Source: Campylobacter sputorum (GTDB taxonomy: Bacteria > Campylobacterota > Campylobacteria > Campylobacterales > Campylobacteraceae). Taken from it: a stretch of DNA of 64,000 nt. Where the stretch lies: contig NZ_CP019685.1 in assembly GCF_002220775.1 (NCBI RefSeq), positions 1,488,001-1,552,000 of the forward strand, read 5' to 3'. The notes under the pieces are model-generated. The model ran no database searches and was not told the origin of the DNA. It saw only the letters and a program-made list of their open reading frames with translations. The translations under genes and the position numbers were made by a program. Positions 26,013-34,317 of this stretch are shown here, one piece after another. Positions within the stretch are counted from its first letter, which is position 1. The number at the start of each line of letters is the position of its first letter.

Positions 26013-27902
26013 ATGGGTTTTAAACAAAAAATTTATGCTACTATAAGCGTTTTGCTCATACTTGGTTATGGAATGTTTAGCTTTCTTAGCTACTCAAATA
26101 CGCAAGAAAGTTTAACAAGAAATATAGAAAAAAGTTTGAATGATAATATTAATAATCGTATTAACGAACTTGATGATTGGATAAATTCATTAAGTGCAAC
26201 TACACAAGCTCTTTCTAAGCAAATAGCTAAATTTGATAGCAACCAAACAGATGAGATTATGAAATTTTTAAATGCTGGTATGGATGCACTAGATTCGCAT
26301 GTTGTATATGTTGGATATGAAGATGATGTATACATAGATGGGTCTGGCTGGATTCCTGATACAAGTTATAAACCAACACAAAGAGATTGGTACACATTAA
26401 CAAAACAAGCAAATAAACCAATAGTAACAGAACCTTATATGGATTCTGAACTAAATGTTATTGTGATATCGGTAACAGCACCTATGATAAAAGATGGTAA
26501 ATTTGCAGGCGTTGTTGTAACAGATATAAAACTTGATAGGCTAGTAAAAATTTCTAAAGAAAATAAAATAGAAGGGGGGGGGCTGTATTTCTTAGATAAA
26601 AATGGCTTAATTTTAGGCTACCCTGATGAAAAAATAGTTGGTAAAAAACTAGCAGAAACTTATCCTGAGATAAAATCTAACATAGATGAGATATATGCAA
26701 ATAACAAAGGCATAACTCATTATTCTCTAGCTGATCAAGAAAAAATTATGGTATATAATACGCTAGAAAAAACAGGTTGGAAAGTTGCAGCTGAGATAGA
26801 TGAAGAAATAGCATATGAAGAGATAAATTCTACATTTAGAAATTCTCTTATATTAAGTATATTTAGCATAGTAATATCTTTAGCAATAATTATATTTCTA
26901 CTATATATCCTCTTCAAACCTCTAAACCGTTTAGGACTTATGATAAAAGATTTAGCAGTTGGAGAAGGTGATCTTACAAAAAGAGTTGAGATTAATGGCA
27001 AAGATGAGATAGCTAAGATTGGTAAAGATGTAAATACATTCATACAAAAAATTCAAACTCTTATAATAAATTCAAAAGCAACAAGTTCTGAAAACGCTTC
27101 TGTTGCAAATGAACTATCTCAAACATCACTTGCAGTTGGAAAGAAAGTTGAAGAAGAAAGTGCTGTTGTAAATAGTGTAACAAAAGATGGTGAAAAGATA
27201 TTAAATAATATTAATAATTCAGTTGAACATGCTGAAGAGAATTCAAAAGAGTTATCAAAAGCAAATGATAATCTTGAATCTATAAAAAATGAGATGGTAA
27301 AACTAAACTATGTATTAAGTAATATAGCTCAAAAAGAAATTGAACTATCTAAAAAACTAAATCAAACAAGTAGAAATACAGAAGAAGTTAAAACTGTTTT
27401 AACTGTTATAAATGATATATCAGATCAAACAAATCTTTTAGCATTAAATGCTGCTATTGAAGCAGCACGTGCAGGAGAAGCAGGAAGAGGATTTGCTGTA
27501 GTTGCTGATGAAGTTAGAAAACTTGCTGAGAAAACTCAAAAAAGTTTAGATGAGATAAACACAACTATAAATTTAGTAGTTCAATCTGTTAATGATGCAA
27601 GTTCTCAAATGGATGAATCTACAAAAAACATAACAGATCTATCCGAAAATGCAAAAAGTTTAGAAGATGTAGTAAATAAAAACGCTCTTATAATACAAGA
27701 AAGCATTAACTCTAATATACAAAGCGTAAAAGAGTATAAAGAGGTTTCTAATAATATTAAAAATATCATAAACAAAGTAAAAGAAGTTGATTCTATTACA
27801 AGTGCAAATGCTAGAAGTGTTGAAGAGATAGCAAGTGCAAGTGAACATCTATCAAATATGACTTCTAAACTTGATAATGAGCTTGGGAAATTTAGGGTGT
27901 AA
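26013..27902 (+). CDS. Methyl-accepting chemotaxis protein with periplasmic Cache sensor, phase-variable
   Basis: Transmembrane chemoreceptor of 629 residues: helix 1 at about 8-26, a periplasmic dCache-type sensor at about 30-275 ([20 protein letters not shown] and [19 protein letters not shown] are typical), helix 2 at about 279-302, HAMP at about 303-355, then the cytoplasmic coiled coil with tip [24 protein letters not shown] run of nine G encodes G188-G190 in the sensor. At nine it is in frame; one base more or fewer gives a stop within a few codons, so expression should switch on and off by slipped-strand mispairing. The ligand is unknown. Confidence 0.92.
   Translation: MGFKQKIYATISVLLILGYGMFSFLSYSNTQESLTRNIEKSLNDNINNRINELDDWINSLSATTQALSKQIAKFDSNQTDEIMKFLNAGMDALDSHVVYVGYEDDVYIDGSGWIPDTSYKPTQRDWYTLTKQANKPIVTEPYMDSELNVIVISVTAPMIKDGKFAGVVVTDIKLDRLVKISKENKIEGGGLYFLDKNGLILGYPDEKIVGKKLAETYPEIKSNIDEIYANNKGITHYSLADQEKIMVYNTLEKTGWKVAAEIDEEIAYEEINSTFRNSLILSIFSIVISLAIIIFLLYILFKPLNRLGLMIKDLAVGEGDLTKRVEINGKDEIAKIGKDVNTFIQKIQTLIINSKATSSENASVANELSQTSLAVGKKVEEESAVVNSVTKDGEKILNNINNSVEHAEENSKELSKANDNLESIKNEMVKLNYVLSNIAQKEIELSKKLNQTSRNTEEVKTVLTVINDISDQTNLLALNAAIEAARAGEAGRGFAVVADEVRKLAEKTQKSLDEINTTINLVVQSVNDASSQMDESTKNITDLSENAKSLEDVVNKNALIIQESINSNIQSVKEYKEVSNNIKNIINKVKEVDSITSANARSVEEIASASEHLSNMTSKLDNELGKFRV
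26574..26582 (+). repeat. Poly-G tract (G9) inside the chemoreceptor gene
   Basis: Nine consecutive G between GAA and CTG. In an A+T-rich genome this is far from expectation and matches the contingency tracts of Campylobacter. G10 would read on to TAA after about eight codons; G8 reaches TAG after about seven. The present length is the ON state. Confidence 0.85.
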
Positions 27903-27924
27903 ACAGATACGGAAAGCGAAAAAT

Positions 27925-27943
27925 GGAAGCCTAAATGGCTTCC
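27925..27943 (+). terminator. Terminator after the chemoreceptor gene
   Basis: GGAAGCC at 27925-27931 pairs with GGCTTCC at 27937-27943 around a TAAAT loop, followed by TTAAAATTTT. It lies 22 bases after the stop codon. Confidence 0.65.
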
Positions 27944-28016
27944 TTAAAATTTTAAAATTTACCTTTAAATTTTGTAAGTTATGCTAAAATAAATACAAAA
28001 TTTTAAAAGGCTTTTT

Positions 28017-28709
28017 ATGAATGTCTGCATAATCCCCGCTCGTGGCGGTAGCAAAAGAATACCAAAGAAAAATATCAAAGATTTTCATGGACAACCAATC
28101 ATCGCTTATAGCATAAAAACTGCTATAAGCTCAAAGCTTTTTGATGATATAATCGTTTCTACAGATGATGATGAAATTTCGCAAGTCGCTAAAAATTTCG
28201 GTGCTAATGTGCCGTTTATCCGCCCAAAAGAACTAAGCGATGATTTTACAACATCAGGAGATGTTGTAACTCATGCTTTAAATTTCTTAAAAAAACAGGG
28301 TAAAAATATAGATTTTGTATGCACTCTATACGCAACAACACCATTTTTGCAGATAAAATACCTTAAACTCGGCTATGAAAAACTCAAAAATTCAGACGCA
28401 AGTGGCGCTTTTTCATGCACTTCTATGCCTTTTCCAATCCAAAGAACTTTTAAAATAACAAAAGATGAGAGATGTGAAATGTTTTTTAAAGAGCATTTTA
28501 AAACAAGGAGTCAAGATTTAGAAGAAGCCTATCAAGATGCAGGACAATTTTACTGGACCAACCTTAATAAAACCCCATCAGATATTTTTTTTGGTAAAGA
28601 TACTATCCCAATTATCTTGCCACGCTATCTTGTGCAAGATATCGATACTATGGAAGACTGGGTCAGAGCTGAGATAATGTATGAAGTTATACAAAAGGCG
28701 AAGTTGTAA
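28017..28709 (+). CDS. pseF: Pseudaminic acid cytidylyltransferase (PseF-like)
   Basis: CMP-sugar synthase of 230 residues in the NeuA/KdsB nucleotidyltransferase fold. The CTP-binding loop ARGGSKRIPKKN is at 8-19; STDDDE carries the metal-binding Asp; FKEHFKTRSQDLEEAYQDAGQFYW and LVQDIDTMEDW match PseF rather than NeuA. It activates pseudaminic acid as CMP-Pse for flagellin or surface glycan attachment. AAAAGG precedes the ATG. The upstream pathway enzymes NeuB/PseI-like and PseG-like are 14 kb away on the other strand of the same locus. Confidence 0.83.
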   Translation: MNVCIIPARGGSKRIPKKNIKDFHGQPIIAYSIKTAISSKLFDDIIVSTDDDEISQVAKNFGANVPFIRPKELSDDFTTSGDVVTHALNFLKKQGKNIDFVCTLYATTPFLQIKYLKLGYEKLKNSDASGAFSCTSMPFPIQRTFKITKDERCEMFFKEHFKTRSQDLEEAYQDAGQFYWTNLNKTPSDIFFGKDTIPIILPRYLVQDIDTMEDWVRAEIMYEVIQKAKL

Positions 28710-28783
28710 AAAAAGAGTATTCTAAAATTTTATATTCTTTCTTAAAATATTAAAGTATTTTTATTGTTTAACGATATTGTTTT

Positions 28784-28791
28784 GGTATAAT
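28784..28791 (+). promoter_or_regulatory. Extended -10 promoter of the glycan operon (TGGTATAAT-type)
   Basis: TTTTGGTATAAT ends at 28791, 25 bases before the TTG start of the first TagF-like gene. It probably drives the tightly packed genes from 28816 to at least 39226. Confidence 0.6.
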
Positions 28792-28815
28792 ACAATAAAA
28801 CTTAAAAGGCGAATT

Positions 28816-30258
28816 TTGTTTGAAAATAAAAAAATTTATATCGCTCCGTATTCGAAAACTAGCGATGTATTGCGTCAAAAGTTGCTTAGTAGTTACCAAA
28901 ATACAACCTTTTTAGGATTTATAGATAAAAATCAAAAAGGCGAAAATATTTTTAAATTTGATGAGATAAAAAACACCAGATTTGATTATATTTTGATCTT
29001 TTCGCCAAATCATTTTGATAGCATTTATGATGATTATCGCTCGGTAAGATCAAGAGTTTTAAAAGTAATTAGTCAAAATGGCGAATATAAATTTTTATCC
29101 AAATTTGATATTAATTTTGAAAAAATGCGTGAAATTCCACGTAAATTTCGTGAGTTTGTATTTAAAAAACTAGCTTTATTTTACGATAAATTTAGCCGAG
29201 ATTCTTATGTTTTTATCAGCAAAAACTTCATTAACGGCAACAACAAATTTCTGTTTTTAAAAATGCATGAAAAAAATCTCAAATGCACCATGCTTTCAAA
29301 CAACATTTCTCAGCTAAATGAGCTACGAAAGCGTGGATTTAAGGCACTTAAACTCAATTCTTTAAAAGCTCACATAAATTTAGCAAAAGCTAAAGTGATA
29401 ATTGTCGATCAAGGCGATAATTCCGCACTTTTAAATCTAAAATCGCCACGCCAAAAAACGCTCCAACTTTGGCATGGAATCCCGCTTGAGCATATGAATT
29501 TACTAACTGATATTAGCTATGATTATTTTGCATCAACAAGTGATTTTGTGAGCAAAACCGGTTTTAAAAAGGTTTTTTTAGCAAAACAATTTCTTGATTT
29601 TGGATATCCTAGAAATGACGTTTTGCTAAGAGAACATAACGAAAACGATCTCATTTTTACCGATACAAAGCTATATAATTTTGTAAAAAACGCAAAGCAA
29701 AACGACCAAAAAATCATCATTTATATGCCAACATGGCGTGAAAGTGATTTTAACTCTCAAGTTACACAAATTTCAAATTTAGGTCTTGATTTTACGCATT
29801 TAAATGAGTTTTTAAAAGGCTTAAATGCGTATTTTATCATTAAATTTCACCCATTTGTACATATTTATTATGATAAATTCTTGCAAAATGCCAAATTTGA
29901 AAACATTTTTTTTCACGAAGCTGTTGGAGATATTTATCCTTTGCTTAAATTTGCTGATATTTTAGCAGGAGATTATTCATCGGTTTATTACGATTTTTTA
30001 TTGCTAAATAGACCGATTTTGTTTTATTTATACGATCACGGGCATTGCTCAAAAATGGCTCATGGATACATTTATGAGTTTGATGATTACAGCCCAGGAG
30101 AAAAAGCTTTTAATCAGGATGAATTACACGAAAAAATAACAAAAATTATAAATGGAAATGATGAATTTAAATGTCAAAGAGAGGAATTAGCAAGAAAATT
30201 ATTTAATTTTCAAGACAATAAAGCTAGTGGGAGAATTATAGAGGTATTAAAAAAATGA
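28816..30258 (+). CDS. TagF/TagB-like glycerophosphotransferase 1
   Basis: Two-part protein of 480 residues. Residues 1-95 form a Rossmann-like module (KKIYIAPYSKTSD, TFLGFIDKNQK, FDYILIFSPNH). The remainder is a CDP-glycerol:poly(glycerophosphate) glycerophosphotransferase domain: LWHGIPLEHM with H220, FGYPRNDVL, IYMPTWRESD, IKFHPF with H345, and GDYSSVYYDFLLLNRPILFY. The two His are the pair needed for catalysis in TagF/TarF. Such enzymes transfer polyol phosphates from CDP donors. Start TTG 28816 with AAAAGG is chosen over 28777, which would contain the promoter. The donor substrate is unknown and no CDP-glycerol synthase (TagD) is in the window. Confidence 0.82.
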   Translation: MFENKKIYIAPYSKTSDVLRQKLLSSYQNTTFLGFIDKNQKGENIFKFDEIKNTRFDYILIFSPNHFDSIYDDYRSVRSRVLKVISQNGEYKFLSKFDINFEKMREIPRKFREFVFKKLALFYDKFSRDSYVFISKNFINGNNKFLFLKMHEKNLKCTMLSNNISQLNELRKRGFKALKLNSLKAHINLAKAKVIIVDQGDNSALLNLKSPRQKTLQLWHGIPLEHMNLLTDISYDYFASTSDFVSKTGFKKVFLAKQFLDFGYPRNDVLLREHNENDLIFTDTKLYNFVKNAKQNDQKIIIYMPTWRESDFNSQVTQISNLGLDFTHLNEFLKGLNAYFIIKFHPFVHIYYDKFLQNAKFENIFFHEAVGDIYPLLKFADILAGDYSSVYYDFLLLNRPILFYLYDHGHCSKMAHGYIYEFDDYSPGEKAFNQDELHEKITKIINGNDEFKCQREELARKLFNFQDNKASGRIIEVLKK

Positions 30259-31313
30259 AAAAACTACTTTTTACGCCAGGTCCTGTGATGATGAGCAAAA
30301 AAGTGCTAAAAATAGGTTCAAATCAGCCAATGTATTTTCGAAATGATAAATTTTCTAAAATTATACTTGAATGTAAGCAATTAATTTTAAAATTTGTAAA
30401 TGCACCGAAAAATAGCGATTTAATATTTATGACGGGTAGCGGAACCTTGGGCATGGAGGCAACACTTATTAATTTAATAAATAACAATGAAAAAGCAACC
30501 ATTATAAATGGAGGGGGGTTTGGCGAGAGATTTATTAAAATTTGCGAGAAAAAAAATTTACAATTTAGCCAAATAAAACTAAATTTAAATGAAATTTTAG
30601 ATCTAAATAAAATAGACACTAATTCCAAAGCACTCTTTACAAATGCTCACGAAACAACTATTGGCAGAGCTTATGATTTAAAAGCTATCGGTAAATTTTG
30701 TGAAAAAAACAGAATGCTTTTTTGCGTAGACGCTATTTCAGCGTTTATGGCAGATGAGATAGACATGACAAAACAAAAAATAGACGCTCTGATAATAAGT
30801 TCAAACAAGGGATTAGCTTTGCCACCAGGACTTGCTATAATCATACTTAGTAAAAATGCTATAGAAAATTTAGTACCTTGTGATAGTTTTTATATGGATT
30901 TTGTAAGTTATTTAAATGATATAAAAAGAGGTCAAACACCTTTTACTCCACCTATTTGTATTATTTATCAGTTACTTGTGAGATTAAAAGAGATAGATAA
31001 AAAAGGTGTTTTGTATTATAATAAAAAAACTCACTATTTAGCTAAATATTTTAGAAATCATATAAAAGATTTGCCATTAAAACTTTATTCTAAATTTCCA
31101 TCAAACGCAATGAGTGCGGTAGAAATAACAAATGGTGAAAAAGCTTTTGATTTTATTAACAAATTTGAAAAGTTATATGATATAACTCTTACGCCAAGCG
31201 GTGGTGATTTAAAAGATAAACTCATAAGAGTTGGGCATTTGGGAAATTTAAGCAAAAAAGATATGAAATTTTTAATCAAGTGTCTTAAAGAATATTTTAA
31301 AGGAATAAAATGA
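30255..31313 (+). CDS. Class V aminotransferase (PhnW/alanine-glyoxylate aminotransferase-like)
   Basis: PLP enzyme of 352 residues. It begins with the family's FTPGP, has MTGSGTLGMEA for phosphate binding, CVDAISAF with the PLP-nitrogen Asp, and the Schiff-base Lys in SSNKGLALPPG. PhnW (2-aminoethylphosphonate transaminase) and serine/alanine-glyoxylate aminotransferases share this layout. ATG overlaps the TagF-like stop by 4 bases. With the next gene, a LicC/PntC-like nucleotidyltransferase, it suggests making or using an amino-alcohol phosphate or aminoalkylphosphonate for transfer. A G6 tract encodes part of NGGGFGERF. Confidence 0.78.
   Translation: MKKLLFTPGPVMMSKKVLKIGSNQPMYFRNDKFSKIILECKQLILKFVNAPKNSDLIFMTGSGTLGMEATLINLINNNEKATIINGGGFGERFIKICEKKNLQFSQIKLNLNEILDLNKIDTNSKALFTNAHETTIGRAYDLKAIGKFCEKNRMLFCVDAISAFMADEIDMTKQKIDALIISSNKGLALPPGLAIIILSKNAIENLVPCDSFYMDFVSYLNDIKRGQTPFTPPICIIYQLLVRLKEIDKKGVLYYNKKTHYLAKYFRNHIKDLPLKLYSKFPSNAMSAVEITNGEKAFDFINKFEKLYDITLTPSGGDLKDKLIRVGHLGNLSKKDMKFLIKCLKEYFKGIK
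30513..30518 (+). repeat. Short poly-G tract (G6) in the aminotransferase gene
   Basis: Six G (GGA GGG GGG TTT). A seventh G would lead to TAA after about seven codons. It is shorter than the other tracts, so switching would be rarer. Confidence 0.5.
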
Positions 31314-32026
31314 AAATTTTACTTATGGCAGCAGGAGTTGGTAGCAGAATTTCTCGCCATCTACAAGGACAGCCAAAGTGCTGTGTTTATTTAGAAAATG
31401 AACCGCTCATCCGCTACACTTTTAAACTACTAGATAGCCTTGGAATAAAAGATATCGGGATTGTAACTGGATATGCACAAGACTACATTTTAAAAGCACT
31501 TGATGGATTTAAATTTACGCATTTTCAAAATCCGTTTTTTGACATTACAAACTCGATTGCTTCAGTTTATTTTGCACGTGATTTTATCGATGAAAACGAT
31601 GATTTGATACTAATGAATGCTGATGTTTTTATCGAGACAAATGGACTTAAAACTTTACTTGAAAGCTCACAAAGTCCACTATTTTTAGCAGATAGCACAC
31701 GCATAAAAGATGCGGACTATAAGTTTTTATGGGACAATGAAAAATTAGTTAAATTTGGCAAAGAATTAGGCGAAAACGAAACTAGTGGCGAATATGTTGG
31801 CATTGCCAAAATTTGTGCAAAAGATGTGGCATTTTTCAAAGAAAATTTAACCAAATTTATCCACAGCCAAAAGCACAATTTTTGGTGGGAGGACGTTTTT
31901 TACCGAAATATTGATAAAAAACCAGTTTTTATCAAAGATATAGCTGGAATTTTCTGGGCAGAAGTTGATTATATCGAAGATTATGAGCGAATCAAAGAAC
32001 ATGTCAAAGGAAAATTTAATGGATAA
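31310..32026 (+). CDS. LicC/PntC-like nucleotidyltransferase
   Basis: Sugar-1-phosphate-type nucleotidyltransferase fold, 238 residues. The N-terminal MAAGVGSRISRHLQGQPKCC is the nucleotide loop; LILMNADVFIE contains the metal-binding Asp; NFWWEDVFYRN and FWAEVDYIEDYERIKE match LicC (CTP:phosphocholine cytidylyltransferase) and PntC (2-aminoethylphosphonate cytidylyltransferase) more than hexose-phosphate enzymes. It would make a CDP- or CMP-linked donor for the neighbouring TagF-like transferases. ATGA overlap with the aminotransferase stop. Specificity is inferred only. Confidence 0.75.
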   Translation: MKILLMAAGVGSRISRHLQGQPKCCVYLENEPLIRYTFKLLDSLGIKDIGIVTGYAQDYILKALDGFKFTHFQNPFFDITNSIASVYFARDFIDENDDLILMNADVFIETNGLKTLLESSQSPLFLADSTRIKDADYKFLWDNEKLVKFGKELGENETSGEYVGIAKICAKDVAFFKENLTKFIHSQKHNFWWEDVFYRNIDKKPVFIKDIAGIFWAEVDYIEDYERIKEHVKGKFNG

Positions 32027-32906
32027 AATAAATCAAGAAATTATTGCTGCAAAAAAGCGAATTGATGAGATTGATGAACTAAAAAAATCATTAGATAGCG
32101 AATACAACGCACTTCAAGATAAAATTCATCTATATTTTGATAGTCCTACGACAGATACAACCGAAGCTGAGCGATTTATCATAAATACTTTTTGGCAAAA
32201 CGCTTACAAAAACTACGCTGATGGCGGATATATCACAAATGACACAAGAATGCGTGAGCTTCGTTTTCCTTATGAATGCGAACTTATCAAAAACATTATA
32301 AACACGCATTGTAAATCTAAAAAAACCGCCCTTGAACTTGGTTGTGGAAATGGCGATACTAGCAAATTTTTAGCACAAATTTTTGATGAAGTAACTGGAG
32401 TTGATTTTTCAAAACAAAGAATTGAGAAAAATATCGCCGAAAATTCGCTACCAAATTTGAAATTTAAGTGCCAAAATGCTTTTGAAATGGATGATAAATT
32501 TGACTTTGTATTTGCTAGTGATATGTTTATGTATTCTCCTGATATTGATGTGAAACCTATGTTTAAAAAGCTTTTAAATTTGCTAAATATGGGGGGGGTC
32601 TTGCTTAGTAGAGATAGCACAAAAATAATCGGCCATGAAGATTATAAATCCAAAAATTATGTAGCTTACTATAGAAACTACAGCTTTTATAAAAAAGGAA
32701 TTTTTGAGCCGTATTTTGTAAAAAGCTATAGAGATTATGGCTATAATATATATCATTTAAATAAATTTTTTAGTATTTTTGGCGATGAAAAACGAGATGA
32801 GATCAAGGCAAATCCTATGCTTTTAGAAGATATTGTTAAAAATTTCATCGATCCTAGCCTAAAAACTTGCCATTTTTTTGTTTATAGGAAAGATAATGCA
32901 ACTTGA
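32019..32906 (+). CDS. SAM-dependent methyltransferase 1, phase-variable
   Basis: 295 residues from ATG 32019, overlapping the previous stop and preceded by AAAGGA; the longer open frame at 31965 is not needed. Residues 1-40 are a charged coiled coil (DKINQEIIAAKKRIDEIDELKK). A class I methyltransferase fold follows: ALELGCGNGD for SAM, TGVDFSKQ, and a post-motif MGGVLL encoded by a run of eight G. G9 would stop two or three codons later and G7 about ten codons later, so the gene is ON at G8. The acceptor is unknown; a glycan or its phosphate is likely from context. Confidence 0.8.
   Translation: MDKINQEIIAAKKRIDEIDELKKSLDSEYNALQDKIHLYFDSPTTDTTEAERFIINTFWQNAYKNYADGGYITNDTRMRELRFPYECELIKNIINTHCKSKKTALELGCGNGDTSKFLAQIFDEVTGVDFSKQRIEKNIAENSLPNLKFKCQNAFEMDDKFDFVFASDMFMYSPDIDVKPMFKKLLNLLNMGGVLLSRDSTKIIGHEDYKSKNYVAYYRNYSFYKKGIFEPYFVKSYRDYGYNIYHLNKFFSIFGDEKRDEIKANPMLLEDIVKNFIDPSLKTCHFFVYRKDNAT
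32591..32598 (+). repeat. Poly-G tract (G8) in methyltransferase gene 1
   Basis: Eight G across ATG-GGG-GGG-GTC, followed by TCTTGC. Same 14-base context (GGGGGGGGTCTTGC) as the tract in methyltransferase 2. Confidence 0.8.
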
Positions 32907-34317
32907 TGATTTAAGCGGTCAAAAAATCTACATTTATCCGCTTTCTGATACAACTTTAACATTTAGTTCTTATGCAAAAGCCAAAAATGCACAAATTCTT
33001 GGCTTTATCGATAAAAATAAAAAAACTTTGACAAATATCAACTCAATCACGCTTGATGAAGCTAAAGAGTTTGATTATATCGTGATTTACTCACCAAATC
33101 ACGAGCGAGAAATTTATGATTTTTGCACTCAAAGCGTGACTAAGCAAAAGCTAATTTGCGTTCATTTAAATGATAAAAAAAATTACGAGCTACACGCTGA
33201 GCCGATTGAAATGCCTTTTGTAAAAACTAGCGAACTTTTAGCAAAACAAAGGCCAAATTTGCAAAATGAAATTTTATTTATCGGCTATTCATTTGTCGAT
33301 TTAAACATAAAATATCTCTATTTTTATATGCTAAAGCACTCAAACATCCCGGTTCATTTAGCAACCTACAATAAACGAGATTATGAAATGTATAAAAACG
33401 CAGGATTTAACATAACTTGGCTTGATAGTAAAGAGTTTGTAAGCTTAGCGTTAAAATGTAAAGTAAAAATCATCGATCAAACGCCAGTTGTGCCGTTTTT
33501 TATAAACGCGCTTAAAATCGGCAAATGCGTTCAGCTTTGGCATGGAATCACGATTGAAACGCTTGGAATTTTAGCAAATTATAAAGCATTAAAATACGAA
33601 ATCGTGCTTTCAACTTCACCATTTGTTAGCGAATATAGTTTTTCAAAAATTTATGATTACAAAAAGATAATTCACGCAGGATATCCACGAAATGACATTT
33701 TGCGTGGCTTTGAAACAGATATTTTTAATGTTAATTTAAATTTGCTTAATGAGATGAAAAAGCACGAGTTTAAATACATAATTTATACCCCAACGCACCG
33801 AGCAAACAGCTTTAATGCAAATCCGCTTGATTATGAAAAGCTAGATAAATTTGCCAAACAAAATGGCGTGAAATTTATCATGAAAATGCACCCATTTATC
33901 GCCGAAAAACTGCGTGATGATCTAAATGCTTACAAAGCTAGTGGTAAAAGTTTTGAAAATATCATAATTTATCCAGCAAATATGGACGCTTATGCGATAA
34001 TGCCACAATGTGATATGATGATTGCTGATTATAGTTCGATGTATTTTGACTTTTTGTTTGTAGATAAGCCGATTGTATTTTTTGCGTATGATTATGATGA
34101 GTGGGTTTTAAGTGAAGGTGGGGTTTGTATTGATTATTTTTCGGTTTCGCCAGGCGATAAGGCTTATACTTTTGATGAGTTGCTTGATAAGATTAGTTCA
34201 AATTTAACCTTTGATAGCTATAAAAACGAGCGAAAACGCATAAAAGAGCTTATGTTTGAAAACCTAACTAAAAGCTCTTGCGAAATTTTGCAACAAGAAA
34301 TTGAGAGTTTGCTATGA
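32896..34317 (+). CDS. TagF/TagB-like glycerophosphotransferase 2
   Basis: 473 residues from ATG 32896 (AGGAAAG upstream), overlapping the methyltransferase end. It has the same build as the first copy: an N-terminal Rossmann-like module (QKIYIYPLSDTT, ILGFIDKNKK, FDYIVIYSPNHE), then the transferase domain with LWHGITIE (H216), AGYPRNDIL, IYTPTHR, MKMHPF (H332) and DYSSMYFDFLFVDKPIVFF. The C-terminal SPGDKAYTFDELLDKI is the family's PGP-T-EL tail. The two copies differ clearly in sequence, suggesting two successive or alternative transfers rather than recent duplication. Confidence 0.82.
   Translation: MQLDDLSGQKIYIYPLSDTTLTFSSYAKAKNAQILGFIDKNKKTLTNINSITLDEAKEFDYIVIYSPNHEREIYDFCTQSVTKQKLICVHLNDKKNYELHAEPIEMPFVKTSELLAKQRPNLQNEILFIGYSFVDLNIKYLYFYMLKHSNIPVHLATYNKRDYEMYKNAGFNITWLDSKEFVSLALKCKVKIIDQTPVVPFFINALKIGKCVQLWHGITIETLGILANYKALKYEIVLSTSPFVSEYSFSKIYDYKKIIHAGYPRNDILRGFETDIFNVNLNLLNEMKKHEFKYIIYTPTHRANSFNANPLDYEKLDKFAKQNGVKFIMKMHPFIAEKLRDDLNAYKASGKSFENIIIYPANMDAYAIMPQCDMMIADYSSMYFDFLFVDKPIVFFAYDYDEWVLSEGGVCIDYFSVSPGDKAYTFDELLDKISSNLTFDSYKNERKRIKELMFENLTKSSCEILQQEIESLL

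Noticed and set aside
28777-28815. A longer TagF-like 1 protein beginning at TTG 28777.
   Set aside because: The extension overlaps the TATAAT promoter and lacks a ribosome site; TTG 28816 has AAAAGG.
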